From positions 2,666,001 through 2,730,000 of the forward strand of contig OZ241994.1 in assembly GCA_965204525.1 (NCBI GenBank): DNA of 64,000 nucleotides, given 5' to 3'. This document shows, piece by piece, positions 7,487 through 15,800 of the stretch (the first letter of the stretch is position 1; each line of letters begins with the position of its first letter). The notes beneath the pieces are model-generated. The model saw nothing but the letters and a program-made list of their open reading frames with translations, was not told where the DNA came from and made no database searches. Source of the stretch: Bin5 sp965204525. GTDB taxonomy: Bacteria > Chloroflexota > Anaerolineae > Caldilineales > Caldilineaceae. The position numbers were made by a program, and so were the translations under genes.

Positions 7487-8296
7487 TCACTTCTTTACGG
7501 CAATCAATGTAATTGCACCCAGGTTTGACGCGTATTGGCGAAAGACTGAACGCATTTTGAGGATACGACGCCGGGCCGCGGGGGTCGTTGCCGCTTTGAA
7601 GAGAAAGCGCAGTGTGCGCGGCAACCCTTCATCCTTGATGAAGCGGGCTGGCTCTAATAGATGCATGGGGGCGGACTCCTGGGTCGCTACCTGGAATCCG
7701 TTTTGTTCCAGCAGGTCTTTCCACTCAGTGGGGGTCAGCGGTCTGGCCCCGATATGGATGGCATCCGAGAGCGTCTTGTTGATCTCGGACTTTTTTTCAT
7801 CGTCCAGATCGTCCGGCTGCAGACTCAGTTCGTGGATCCCGTAGCGCCCGCCGGATTGGAGCAGTCGCGCGGCCTCCTTCACTATCGACTCCTTGTGGGC
7901 GGGGGTCTGCATCGACAGCATCGCCTCACCGTAAACCACGGTTGCGGAGGCTTCCGGCAAGCCGGTATCCTCCGCGCGACCCACCAGGCAGTTGCGTCCG
8001 GGTCCGTCCAGATAATTGTTCACTTGCTGTGCTGCGGCTTCGTCCCTTTCGACGCCGGTATAGGAGAGGGGGTTGCGCTCCAACGTCTCCCGAGCGGTCA
8101 CGCCTAGCCCTGGGGCAAATTCGATCACGTGATCGGTCGACTGGATGTCCAGTGCTTCCAACATTTGCCGGGTCAGCTCAAGGCCTCCAGGCCGCAGAAC
8201 ACGCTTCCCCAACTGCGCCAACAGCCAGTGGCCTGGCATCCGGTTGTAGTCCAGTCCGCGGCCAGGCAGGTTTGGATCCAGATCTGTCTGTGTCAT
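7487..8296 (-). CDS. Class I SAM-dependent methyltransferase
   Basis: 269 residues from ATG 8296, which has GGGAAG upstream and lies 4 nt after the hyuB stop (TGATACCATG), so translation is probably coupled. SAM-binding landmarks are HVIEFAPGLGVTARETL (motif I, E/DxGxGxG-like) followed by YTGVERD (acidic end of strand 2) and GRAEDTGLPEASATVVYGEAML (motif II/III). The N-terminal GRGLDYNRMPGHWLLAQLGKR and C-terminal RFLF...RRRILKMRSVFRQY are of the ubiE/MPBQ-like small-molecule methyltransferase style. Substrate unknown. Coupling to the hydantoinase operon may mean that it modifies a related metabolite, or only that the genes share a transcript. Confidence 0.78.
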   Translation of the reverse strand: MTQTDLDPNLPGRGLDYNRMPGHWLLAQLGKRVLRPGGLELTRQMLEALDIQSTDHVIEFAPGLGVTARETLERNPLSYTGVERDEAAAQQVNNYLDGPGRNCLVGRAEDTGLPEASATVVYGEAMLSMQTPAHKESIVKEAARLLQSGGRYGIHELSLQPDDLDDEKKSEINKTLSDAIHIGARPLTPTEWKDLLEQNGFQVATQESAPMHLLEPARFIKDEGLPRTLRFLFKAATTPAARRRILKMRSVFRQYASNLGAITLIAVKK

Positions 8297-8300
8297 GGTA

Positions 8301-9983
8301 TCACTTCCCATTGCTGTTGATATTCGTCTTCGCTCCCCAGCCGCCGCCGCCGGGCGTCTCGATCCGCAGACGCTGGCCGGGCTGCATGCGGCGGGTGACT
8401 TTGGAGGAGAGCTCTTCTTCTGACCCGTCGGTGTCGATGAGGAGATTTCGACCCGGGGCGGCCGACTCCCCGCCGGCGAGGCCCCAGGGGGCGATGGCGC
8501 GGCGTTCGCTGAGGATGGTGGCGGTCGTCGGCCGCAGAATTTCGTATTCGCGCACGATGCCGTCGCCGCCTTGATGCGTTCCGGGGCCGCCGCTGCCGCG
8601 ACGCAAGTGGTAACGGGTCAGGCGCAGTGGGTAGGCCATTTCGAGGGCTTCGACGGGCGTGTTGAGCGTGTTGCTCATGTGGACGTGAGCGCCGCTGAAA
8701 CCATCGCCCTGCGGGTGGGCGCCCATGCCCCCGCCGAGCGTCTCGTAGTAGGTCCAGGGCAAGCCGTCGGCATTTTCACCCCCCATTGTACAGTTGTTCA
8801 TGGTGCCCTGGCCGGCTGCGGCGACGCGATCGGGCAGAGCCTGGGCCAGCGCGCCGAATACGGCATCGGTGATACGCTGGGAGGTCTCGACATTGCCGCC
8901 GGCGACGGCTGCGGGCGGGCGGGCGTTCACGAGGCAACCGGGCGGTGCATCGACCTGGACGGGGGCAAAGCAGCCGGCGTTGACCGGCACGTCCTCGCCC
9001 ACGAGGCAACGGACGACGTAGTAGCAGGCCGACCTGGTCACACTGAGGGGGGCGTTGAGGGAGCCGTAGATGCTGGGGCAGGTGCCCCCGAAATCAAAGG
9101 TGATTGTCTCGCCGTCTATGGTGGCGGTCACGCGGATAGGCGCGGGGGTTGTGTGCCCATCCACAACCGACTCGATCGGATCCTCGAAGGTGTAGCTGCC
9201 GTCGGGCCAGTTGCGAATGGCGGCGCGGGTGAGGCGCTCGCTGTATTCCTGCAGATGGCCGGCATAGGCCAGCAGCTCGGCGTTGCCGTGACGGGTCATC
9301 AGTTCGCGGAGGCGGCGGTCGCCGACGGCGTGGGCGGCGCGTTGGGCGGCGAGATCGCCGCGGCGTTCGTCGGGCGTGCGCACGTTGCGCAGGATCAGTT
9401 CGAGCAGGGATTCGACCAGCTCACCGCCTTCGTAGAGCTTCAAAGGCGGGATGATGATGCCCTCCTGGTACAGTTCGGTGGAGAGGGGCAGGGAGCCGGG
9501 CGACATGCCGCCGACGTCGGCGTGATGGGCGCGGCTGGCGGCGAAAAAGTGGGGGGCGGACGGCGAGGAGGGAGGGGGGAGGAGTGAGGAGTGAGAGGCT
9601 TCACTCTCCGCGCCATTCTCGTTGCTCTCTGCTCGGTATTCGTCTTGTGGTTCGTCCAGGAAGACGGGCGAGACGAGGGTGATGTCGGGCAGGTGGGAGC
9701 CGCCGAAATAGGGATCGTTGAGAATGACGACGTCGCCCGGCTGCCAGCGGTCGAATACGGCGAGGGCGGCGGCGACGCTGTCCGGCATGGCGCCGAGGTG
9801 TGCGGGGATGTGTGCGGCCTGGGCGACGAGGCGCCCGGAGCCGTCAAAGAGCGCGCAGGAGAAGTCGAGGCGTTCTTTTATGTTCGGTGAATAGCTTGTG
9901 CGCTGCAGGGTGATGCCCATCTCCTCGGCGATGCCGCTATAGCGATGGCGGTATAGCTCGAGGGTGATGGGATCGGGAGCCAT
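8301..9983 (-). CDS. Hydantoinase B / N-methylhydantoinase subunit (oxoprolinase family)
   Basis: 560 residues. The ATP-dependent hydantoinase/oxoprolinase B subunit hydrolyses cyclic imides, such as N-methylhydantoin or 5-oxoproline, together with subunit A. Family marks: DPITLELYRHRYSGIAEEMG at the start, then SPNIKERLDFSCALFD, DVVILNDPYFGGSHLPDI, SRAHHADVGGMSPGSLP and GGNVETSQRITDAVFGAL, and a C-terminal PGGGGWG. Subunit A lies 0.7 kb upstream on the same strand. Residues 112-145 (9549-9650) are an extra Ser/Pro/Glu-rich stretch just before FFAASRAHH; family members normally have a short turn there. Its DNA looks like the purine-rich repeats between genes elsewhere in the window. No clear ribosome site is seen before ATG 9983. 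Confidence 0.88.
   Translation of the reverse strand: MAPDPITLELYRHRYSGIAEEMGITLQRTSYSPNIKERLDFSCALFDGSGRLVAQAAHIPAHLGAMPDSVAAALAVFDRWQPGDVVILNDPYFGGSHLPDITLVSPVFLDEPQDEYRAESNENGAESEASHSSLLPPPSSPSAPHFFAASRAHHADVGGMSPGSLPLSTELYQEGIIIPPLKLYEGGELVESLLELILRNVRTPDERRGDLAAQRAAHAVGDRRLRELMTRHGNAELLAYAGHLQEYSERLTRAAIRNWPDGSYTFEDPIESVVDGHTTPAPIRVTATIDGETITFDFGGTCPSIYGSLNAPLSVTRSACYYVVRCLVGEDVPVNAGCFAPVQVDAPPGCLVNARPPAAVAGGNVETSQRITDAVFGALAQALPDRVAAAGQGTMNNCTMGGENADGLPWTYYETLGGGMGAHPQGDGFSGAHVHMSNTLNTPVEALEMAYPLRLTRYHLRRGSGGPGTHQGGDGIVREYEILRPTTATILSERRAIAPWGLAGGESAAPGRNLLIDTDGSEEELSSKVTRRMQPGQRLRIETPGGGGWGAKTNINSNGK
9549..9650. repeat. Purine-rich repeat-like insert inside hyuB
   Basis: On the plus strand this run is GAGGAG/GAGTGAG-rich (9568-9596) and then CACTCTCC, which can pair with part of it. 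Similar runs stand between genes at 15515-15570 and 21705-21755. Its length preserves the hyuB frame and it encodes the extra residues 112-145. Confidence 0.55.
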
Positions 9984-9987
9984 GGAC

Positions 9988-10009
9988 TGCAGTAGTCAGT
10001 GGTTAGTCG
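9988..10009. repeat. Heptamer-type intergenic repeat (AGTCAGTGGTTAGT)
   Basis: Degenerate copies of a CAGTGGT/TAGTCAG heptamer sit in the 45-bp gap between hyuB and the membrane-protein gene. Related units occur at 17616-17670 and 23066-23080, all between genes. They resemble the short tandemly repeated repetitive sequences of cyanobacteria. Confidence 0.55.
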
Positions 10010-10028
10010 AGTCGTTGGCCTGCGGATG

Positions 10029-10562
10029 TCAGGCGTGGGATTCCTGGGATTGGGCCCAGGAGAGGACGCGCAGGCCGAAGAGAATGAGGAGGGCGGCGAC
10101 GGAGGTCCAGACCCAGAAGCGGAAGAATGCGCCGCGGAGGGCCCATTGCGCGGCCAGGGCGTCGTTGATCGACTTAGGGTAGACCAGTTCGTGGCGTTCG
10201 TCGATTGCCACGTTGGTGAAGTTCTGTTTGCGGCCATCGGGCCAGAGGACGGTCAACTCCTGCACTTCTTCGTTGTCTTCCAGGTCGAAGAGGACTGTGC
10301 GGTTGGAGGAATCGACTTGACCCTCCAGGGTTTCGAATTCGAGGACAAGGGAGAGCGTCGCCCCGTCGGTGGCGTGAATGTCATCCTCGGGGACGGTGAA
10401 GGCGACCCAGTGATGGCCCTCCGGCACGTCGGCTACGTAGATTTCGGCGTCGGGCAGGCCGACTTCGAGCGCGTCGCGGACCGGGACCCAGAGCAGAAGA
10501 GCGGCCACTATCAGCGGCAGCAGAAAGAGCAGAAGACGTTGCTGGGAAGAAAGTGTCACCAT
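10029..10562 (-). CDS. Bitopic membrane protein with ASPIC/UnbV-like segment
   Basis: 177 residues from ATG 10562 (MVTLSSQQR). A hydrophobic helix at residues 9-27 (LLLFLLPLIVAALLLWVPV) acts as signal-anchor and a second near the C-terminus (VWTSVAALLILFGLRVL) leaves a short cytoplasmic tail. The domain between should face outside. In it, VQELTVLWPDGRKQNFTNVA resembles the ASPIC/UnbV motif (VRWPSGR-QTF-NV) found at the end of FG-GAP/VCBS repeat proteins. Function unknown. It is in line with hyuA upstream and hyuB downstream, so it is probably co-transcribed with them. Confidence 0.6.
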   Translation of the reverse strand: MVTLSSQQRLLLFLLPLIVAALLLWVPVRDALEVGLPDAEIYVADVPEGHHWVAFTVPEDDIHATDGATLSLVLEFETLEGQVDSSNRTVLFDLEDNEEVQELTVLWPDGRKQNFTNVAIDERHELVYPKSINDALAAQWALRGAFFRFWVWTSVAALLILFGLRVLSWAQSQESHA

Positions 10563-10677
10563 CGCACAACTCCGAAGGGAAGCATTTCTCGTATTTTGGT
10601 GTCCAGATTGTGGTTGCCTAGCAGAGCCCACTGGAAGTCAGACGTTATCATAACACAGGCGGGCCGCAAGACCAGCT

Positions 10678-12849
10678 TCAACTGCCGGCGCGCGCCAGCA
10701 AGAGGTTGTGACGTTCGTCGACGCTGGCCGACCAGCCGGGCGCGACAACGGTGGTGGTGTCGAACTGGAAGATAATCGCGGGGCCGTCGAGGCGGTTGCC
10801 GGGCCGCAAGCGAAGGCGGTCATAACAGACGGTGGGGGAGGAGCTATTGGGGCCAAACCAGACCGGCTTGGCGGCCACGCGCGCTGCTTCCGGGTCGGGG
10901 GGGCCGAGTGGTTCCTGGGGCAGGCTCAGCTCGGCGCCGGACCCGGTTCCGCGCAGACGGACGGCGACGGATTCGACGGATTCGGTGTGCATGGCGTAGC
11001 CGTAACGGGCATCGTGGGCGTCGTGAAAGGCTTCGATCGAACGCTGCACGGATGCCGACGCTTGCGCCGAGGCCGGCGCGGGCAGGTCCAGGGGGACGGA
11101 GAGCTCGTAGCTCTGCCCGCGATAGCGCAGGTCCATTGAGGCTTCCATTGCGGGCGCGTCGACCCCTTCGGCGGCCAGCACGGCTTTCACCCGCTCTTCC
11201 AGAGTCGCGGATATTTCCTGCAAAGGCGCAGGTTCCTGCGCCAGGCTGCCCGCCTCGATCAGAAGGGCCTGGGAGGATTCGTGGACGATGTCGGCGATGA
11301 GCAGGCCCAGGGCGCTGAGAACGCCGGGGCTGGGAGGCAGGAGGATGCGGGGAATGCCGAGCGCGTCGGCCAGGTCACAGGCGTGAAGCGGGCCGGCGCC
11401 GCCGAAAGGCACTAGGGTGAAGGTACGCGGATCGAAGCCACGTTCGACTGAGACGCGGCGCAAGGCCCGTTCCATGCGGGCATTGGCGACCTGGATGATG
11501 CCGAGAGCCGCTTCGTGGACAGAGAGTCCGCCCAGCCGGACGCCCAGGCCGGCCAGGGCTGCCTCGGCCGCGTCGACATCGAGCTCCATGGCGCCGCTGC
11601 CGCCGAGAAACTGTCCGGCATCAAGGCGTCCGAGTACGAGATTGGCGTCGGTTACGGTCGGCTGCTGGCCGCCGCGTGCGTAGCAGACAGGACCCGGCAC
11701 TGCGCCGGCGCTCTCAGGTCCGACGCGCAGGCCGCCGCCGGCGTCGACGCGAGCCAGGCTGCCGCCGCCGGCGCCGACGGTGTGAATGTCGATGACGGGC
11801 AGGCGCAGGGGCAGACCGGCTACTTCGCTTTCGGTGGTGCGAGGGACGCGGCCGGGGCAGAGAGCGACGTCGGTGCTGGTGCCGCCCATGTCGAAGGTGA
11901 TGATGCGTGGGGCTTGCTGGCCCGATTCTCGACCTGTTTTCAATGACGAATACCGACGGGCGGCTGGCGGCATGTCCTCAACGCCGGCAAGCTGCGCCAA
12001 TCGAAATGCGCCGACGACGCCGCCTGCGGGTCCGCTGAGGACGAGGCGTGCCGGTTCGCGGGCGGCCTGGGATGCGCCGATGGCGCCGCCGTTGGACTGC
12101 ATGACGCGGATGGGAAGGCTGGCCCGTTGCTGATCTCTGTTTTGGGGGCGCTCGGCAGCGGCTTCGGCCAAGGCGTCGGTAAGATGTTCAAGGTAGCTGC
12201 CCACAAGCGGAAGCAGGTAGGCGTTGATGACGGTGGTAGCGGTGCGCTCATACTCGCGGTATTCGGGCAGGATGTCGCTGCTGAGCGAAACTACGAGGTT
12301 TGGACAGGCGCGGCGCAGGATCTGGGCGGCGCGGCGTTCGTGCTGGGGATTGCGAAAGCTGTGGAGGAAGCAGACGGCGAGACTTTGGGGGGCGGCGGCG
12401 TTGATCTCGGCGGCGGTGAGGGCAAGGGCATCCTCGTCCAGGGGGGCGAGGACATTGCCGTGAACGTCGAGCCGCTCCACTGCCTCGAAACGAAGATCGG
12501 CCTCAACGAGCGGGTGCGGCCGCTGCTGGTGGAGGGCGTAGAGATGCGGCCGGTTCTGGCGGCCGATTTCGATGACATCAACGAAGCCGGCGGTGGTCAG
12601 CAGGGCGGTACGTGCGCCGCGGCGTTCAAGCAGAGCGTTGGTGGCGATGGTTGTCCCATGCACAAGCTCGGCGTCAACGGGAGCGTCTGAGGCGGACACA
12701 ATGCCGAGGTGTGTCAGGCCGGCCAGAATGGCGCGGCTCTGGTCTTCGGGCGTGGTTGCCTCTTTGTGCACCTGAATGCGGCCATCCTGCAACAGGACGA
12801 AGTCGGTAAATGTTCCACCAACATCGATTCCAACCAGGGTCGTGGGCAT
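10678..12849 (-). CDS. Hydantoinase A / N-methylhydantoinase subunit (ATP-binding)
   Basis: 723 residues, the normal length. It starts with the ASKHA-type phosphate loop LVGIDVGGTFTDFVLL, followed by VHGTTIATNALLERRGARTALLTTAGF (residues about 63-90) and ITFDMGGTSTDVAL, then FGGAGPLHACDLADALGI, all diagnostic of HyuA/5-oxoprolinase A. It uses ATP to activate the cyclic amide that the complex then opens, in the cytoplasm with the HyuB subunit. About 45 bp separate it from the molybdopterin-domain gene upstream. The two subunits are separated by a membrane-protein gene rather than adjacent as usual. Confidence 0.9.
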   Translation of the reverse strand: MPTTLVGIDVGGTFTDFVLLQDGRIQVHKEATTPEDQSRAILAGLTHLGIVSASDAPVDAELVHGTTIATNALLERRGARTALLTTAGFVDVIEIGRQNRPHLYALHQQRPHPLVEADLRFEAVERLDVHGNVLAPLDEDALALTAAEINAAAPQSLAVCFLHSFRNPQHERRAAQILRRACPNLVVSLSSDILPEYREYERTATTVINAYLLPLVGSYLEHLTDALAEAAAERPQNRDQQRASLPIRVMQSNGGAIGASQAAREPARLVLSGPAGGVVGAFRLAQLAGVEDMPPAARRYSSLKTGRESGQQAPRIITFDMGGTSTDVALCPGRVPRTTESEVAGLPLRLPVIDIHTVGAGGGSLARVDAGGGLRVGPESAGAVPGPVCYARGGQQPTVTDANLVLGRLDAGQFLGGSGAMELDVDAAEAALAGLGVRLGGLSVHEAALGIIQVANARMERALRRVSVERGFDPRTFTLVPFGGAGPLHACDLADALGIPRILLPPSPGVLSALGLLIADIVHESSQALLIEAGSLAQEPAPLQEISATLEERVKAVLAAEGVDAPAMEASMDLRYRGQSYELSVPLDLPAPASAQASASVQRSIEAFHDAHDARYGYAMHTESVESVAVRLRGTGSGAELSLPQEPLGPPDPEAARVAAKPVWFGPNSSSPTVCYDRLRLRPGNRLDGPAIIFQFDTTTVVAPGWSASVDERHNLLLARAGS

Positions 12850-12894
12850 CGTGAAAGTTCCTGCAGGTGTTCTGGGGCGGGCGAATGAAACCTG

Positions 12895-13416
12895 TTATCT
12901 GTCCGAGATGATGCGCACTTCCGCTACCCACTTTACCTGCCGCAGGGCGTCGTCGGTCTCGCTGGGAACGATGAGGCGGACAAGCCCGCCGGCGCGTGTC
13001 AGCGGTTGGCCGTCGAGTGTATGGGCGAGAAGGATGGGGCGCGATGTGGGCCCGGCCAGCTCGGTCCGGAGTGCGCGCGTGCCGAAGCCATCGCCGCTGA
13101 CCACCTCCACCTGCGTCCATTCGCTGGGCCAGAGCAGATCGATAAGATCGAACAGGCGGAGGCCGGTGAAGGAAAAAGGTCCTGACGTGCCGTGGCCGGT
13201 GGAGACGATGTAACAGTTCGGCACGGTAACTTGAAGCGGGGTCGACGGGCTTTCCGGGAGGCGGTCTGCCGGGACGAAGTCGAGGCTGCGCAGAGCGGCC
13301 GGAGCGATGCGGCGGGTAGAACCATCCGGCAGGTGTACGGTCAGGTCGGCGTCAGGGGAGGGCGGCAGGGGGTTGGGTTCGTGTGAATGGGGGGCGAGCG
13401 GGTCGTGGACTGTCAC
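12895..13416 (-). CDS. Molybdopterin-dependent oxidoreductase domain (SUOX-like) protein
   Basis: 173 residues from a GTG at 13416 that overlaps the clpS stop (GTGA). A longer frame exists, but the upstream part is the clpS gene in another frame. The core, with DFVPADRLPESP, VSTGHGTSGPFSFTGLRLFDLIDLL and SGDGFGTRALRTELAG, then GGLVRLIVPSE-KWVAEVRII, is the sulfite-oxidase-type molybdopterin-binding fold. The usual cofactor-ligating Cys of true sulfite oxidases is not in the expected place (the segment reads CYIVSTGH), so it may be a minimal or non-catalytic member. No signal peptide. Part of the clpS-hyuA run. Confidence 0.68.
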   Translation of the reverse strand: MTVHDPLAPHSHEPNPLPPSPDADLTVHLPDGSTRRIAPAALRSLDFVPADRLPESPSTPLQVTVPNCYIVSTGHGTSGPFSFTGLRLFDLIDLLWPSEWTQVEVVSGDGFGTRALRTELAGPTSRPILLAHTLDGQPLTRAGGLVRLIVPSETDDALRQVKWVAEVRIISDR

Positions 13417-13853
13417 GATTTCGGTTCCATTGAGAAAGTGAGGGGGTAGCCGGCGGAGCGGGCCAACGAATGGGCGTCGCTGATCAGCCTTTTGGCTTCG
13501 GACCGGGGACGGGAACAGACTGGGGCCATTCCTTGCGAATGTGCTTCCCAAGTGACAGTCTCCGCGATTTCGGAGGAGAGGCTGAAGATATGGCCGAGCG
13601 TGTCGACGACGAAGTCGTAGGGGGTCACGTCATCGTTATGGACGAGTATGGTCCACGGCTCCTCGCGGGCGGTGTCGACCACGGCATCCGCATCGGGATC
13701 GGCGTCGGTCCGGGCGCCGGTCGCTGCTTCCAGGTGGAGCGTGTCGTCGATGCCCCATACCTTGTTGCGGGCTTGGGGCAAAGAGCATCCAGCGAGGCGG
13801 GGCAAGATCGTGGAGGATGTCTGGGACCGTCTTGATCGGTGTCTGGTGACCAT
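13413..13853 (-). CDS. clpS: ClpS, adaptor of the Clp protease (N-end rule)
   Basis: 146 residues if translated from ATG 13853. The last 85 are the ClpS domain, which delivers N-degron proteins to ClpA/ClpC. PWTILVHNDDVTPYDFVV contains the NDD...T/D binding-pocket motif; then come LGHIFSLSSEIAETVTWEAH, with the conserved His at the usual helix end, and an EAKRLISDAH-YPLTFSMEP ending. The first 60 residues are not conserved in the family and there is no ribosome site at 13853. Translation may instead begin at an in-frame GTG around 13677, giving about 90 residues, the usual length. It overlaps the next gene by 4 nt. No clp ATPase is in view. Confidence 0.83.
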   Translation of the reverse strand: MVTRHRSRRSQTSSTILPRLAGCSLPQARNKVWGIDDTLHLEAATGARTDADPDADAVVDTAREEPWTILVHNDDVTPYDFVVDTLGHIFSLSSEIAETVTWEAHSQGMAPVCSRPRSEAKRLISDAHSLARSAGYPLTFSMEPKS

Positions 13854-14398
13854 AGAGCAGAAAGTACCACAGCGGGCAAGTAATGGGCAAAGTTTGCGGT
13901 AGTTTTTCGTAGCCAGTTCTTAGTTTCCAGAGCTTGTTTTACGATTGCTGGAAAGGCGATGATCCGCGAAGGGACGCGAAGGAAAACCTTTTGCTTTATT
14001 CTGGTAAGTTGTGGGCCGATTACGGCGATTTGCCCGGGCTTATGGAGCGTGCTATACTGCGCCCGTCCACCGAGTAATTCTTTTGAGTTGCGGCTGCTGA
14101 CCGCCGCCCCGGCGAGGAAGCCGCTGATAACTCCTATCCGCCATTCGACGTACGTATCCCGTGCCGCATCTTCATTGTCGCTATCTTTCGCGCGCTGCAG
14201 GGTAGCGCAACAACCATTGTCACGCTTTCCTCTTTGTGGACGGTTTTGGCAACGAGTCCCGCCAGGCGGAATGGAGTTTCTGCTCGCCCCCGCCTGCGCG
14301 ACCGAACAGTTCTGCCGCAGAGAAGAGAGTGAACCAGGCTCACCGGCGTCAGATGACGCAGGCGGGCCCCATCTTTACCAAAGGAGCAAAGCACCAAA
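13854..14398. other. 545-bp divergent intergenic region
   Basis: Holds the start side of clpS (minus) and the promoter and leader of the UgpC-like gene (plus). The only clear element is the promoter at 14030-14058. The 330-nt leader after it shows no protein frame with a ribosome site and no riboswitch that I recognise. AAAGGAGC at 14382-14389 is the ribosome site for the 14399 gene. Confidence 0.55.
14030..14058 (+). promoter_or_regulatory. Promoter TTGCCC-17-TATACT with extended -10
   Basis: -35 TTGCCC at 14030-14035, 17-bp spacer, -10 TATACT at 14053-14058 with TGC before it (extended -10). It points at the UgpC-like ATPase gene 340 bp downstream. The same TGCTATACT core recurs at 38695 (plus) and 44477 (minus). 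Confidence 0.65.
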
Positions 14399-15505
14399 AT
14401 GGCAAGTGTAACCTACGAACACGTCTACAAGCGCTTCGGCGACGTCGTGGCCGTCAACGACCTGACGATCCACGTCGAGGACAAGGAGTTCCTGGTCTTT
14501 GTCGGCCCCTCGGGCTGCGGCAAGACGACCAGTCTGCGCCTTCTGGCCGGGCTGGAGGAGATCACAGAGGGGCAGATTCTGATCGGCGACCGCATCGTCA
14601 ACGACGTGCCGCCGAAGGACCGGGACATCGCGATGGTGTTCCAGAGCTACGCTCTCTACCCGCACATGAGCGTCTATGACAACATGGCGTTCGGCCTGAA
14701 GCTGCGCAAGACGCCGAAGGACGAGATTCAGAGGCGTGTGGAGGAGGCCGGCGGGATTCTGGGCATTGAGCATCTGCTCGACCGCAAGCCGAAGCAGCTT
14801 TCGGGTGGCCAGCGTCAGCGCGTGGCTGTCGGCCGCGCGATCGTGCGTGAGCCGGCGGTGTTCCTCTTTGACGAGCCGCTGTCGAACCTGGACGCCAAGC
14901 TGCGCGTGCAGACGCGTGCAGAGATTTCCAAATTGCACCAGCGCCTGGCGACGACCTTTATCTACGTGACCCACGACCAGGTGGAGGCGATGACTATGGC
15001 CTCCCGTATCGCGGTGATGAAGGACGGAGTCCTGCAGCAGGTCGACTCGCCGCAGAACCTGTACGACCATCCTGCGAACATCTTCGTGGCCGGCTTCATC
15101 GGCAGCCCGAGCATGAACTTCTTCGACGCCACGCTGGTCGAGAGCGACGGCAAGATGGAGGTCAATGCGGGCGGTTTCCGGCTGGATGTGCCGGAAGAAA
15201 AGGTGGCGGAGTGGCGAGAGCATTTAGGCAATGAGGTGATCTTCGGCATCCGACCCGAGGACATCCACTCGAAAGAGTTTGCGCCGCCGCAGATTCTTGA
15301 GTCCGATATGATGGCAACGGTCGACGTAACCGAGCTGATGGGCAATGAGATTTTCCTCTACTGCCTGACACCGGACGACAAGCAGTTCATCTCCCGCGTC
15401 GACCCGCGTGTGCGGGTTTCGACCGGCGACGAGATTGAGCTGGCGATCAATATGGCCAATGCGCACATCTTCGATCCGAAGACGGAACTGTCGCTGGCCG
15501 GCTAA
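14399..15505 (+). CDS. ugpC: ABC importer ATPase, UgpC/MsmK/MalK-like
   Basis: 368 residues, typical of CUT1-type sugar or polyol importer ATPases. Walker A GPSGCGKT (residues 36-43), Q-loop VFQSYALYPHMSV, signature LSGGQRQRVAVGRA, Walker B VFLFDEPLSNLD, H-loop YVTHDQ. The C-terminal 120 residues are a regulatory OB-fold (FGIRPEDI). This ATPase class often serves several solute-binding/permease sets, which fits its position as a gene with its own promoter and no matching CUT1 permeases nearby. The peptide-type importer genes that follow have their own ATPases. Good ribosome site AAAGGAGC. Confidence 0.9.
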   Translation: MASVTYEHVYKRFGDVVAVNDLTIHVEDKEFLVFVGPSGCGKTTSLRLLAGLEEITEGQILIGDRIVNDVPPKDRDIAMVFQSYALYPHMSVYDNMAFGLKLRKTPKDEIQRRVEEAGGILGIEHLLDRKPKQLSGGQRQRVAVGRAIVREPAVFLFDEPLSNLDAKLRVQTRAEISKLHQRLATTFIYVTHDQVEAMTMASRIAVMKDGVLQQVDSPQNLYDHPANIFVAGFIGSPSMNFFDATLVESDGKMEVNAGGFRLDVPEEKVAEWREHLGNEVIFGIRPEDIHSKEFAPPQILESDMMATVDVTELMGNEIFLYCLTPDDKQFISRVDPRVRVSTGDEIELAINMANAHIFDPKTELSLAG

Positions 15506-15800
15506 GTGTGAGCAGCGAGGGGAGAGGAGCGGGGAGTGAGGACCCATTCCTCCTCCTCTCCTCCGGTTTTCTCCTCCCACTCCTCAACGCGCCCTCTCCT
15601 TCAACAGTTGTACCCAGCAAGACCGCCCTGTTGCAAGCAGGACGTCTTGTACCGCAGTTCCAAGCCACCAAATAGCGGTGACCAGAAGTAACGACTGTCC
15701 ACTTTTGACGCATCACTGCCTTTCTTCTCTGAAGGCGGACTGTCAGATTCCAAAGTCAGTTCTTCCAACTTAATATCACAGTTCAACCAAGGAGCGTAGC
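15506..15800. other. Intergenic region with purine/pyrimidine inverted repeat
   Basis: A GAGGGGAGAGGAGCGGGGAG run (about 15518-15537) is answered by TCCTCCTCTCCTCC (about 15551-15565), able to form a stem that may end the ugpC message. No coding frame is supported. AAGGAG at 15790-15795 is the ribosome site for the next gene. Confidence 0.5.

Noticed and set aside
13636..13890. Minus-strand frame starting MPITCPLWYFLL overlapping clpS
   Set aside because: No ribosome site; it turns into an Arg-rich shadow of the clpS frame after 45 residues.
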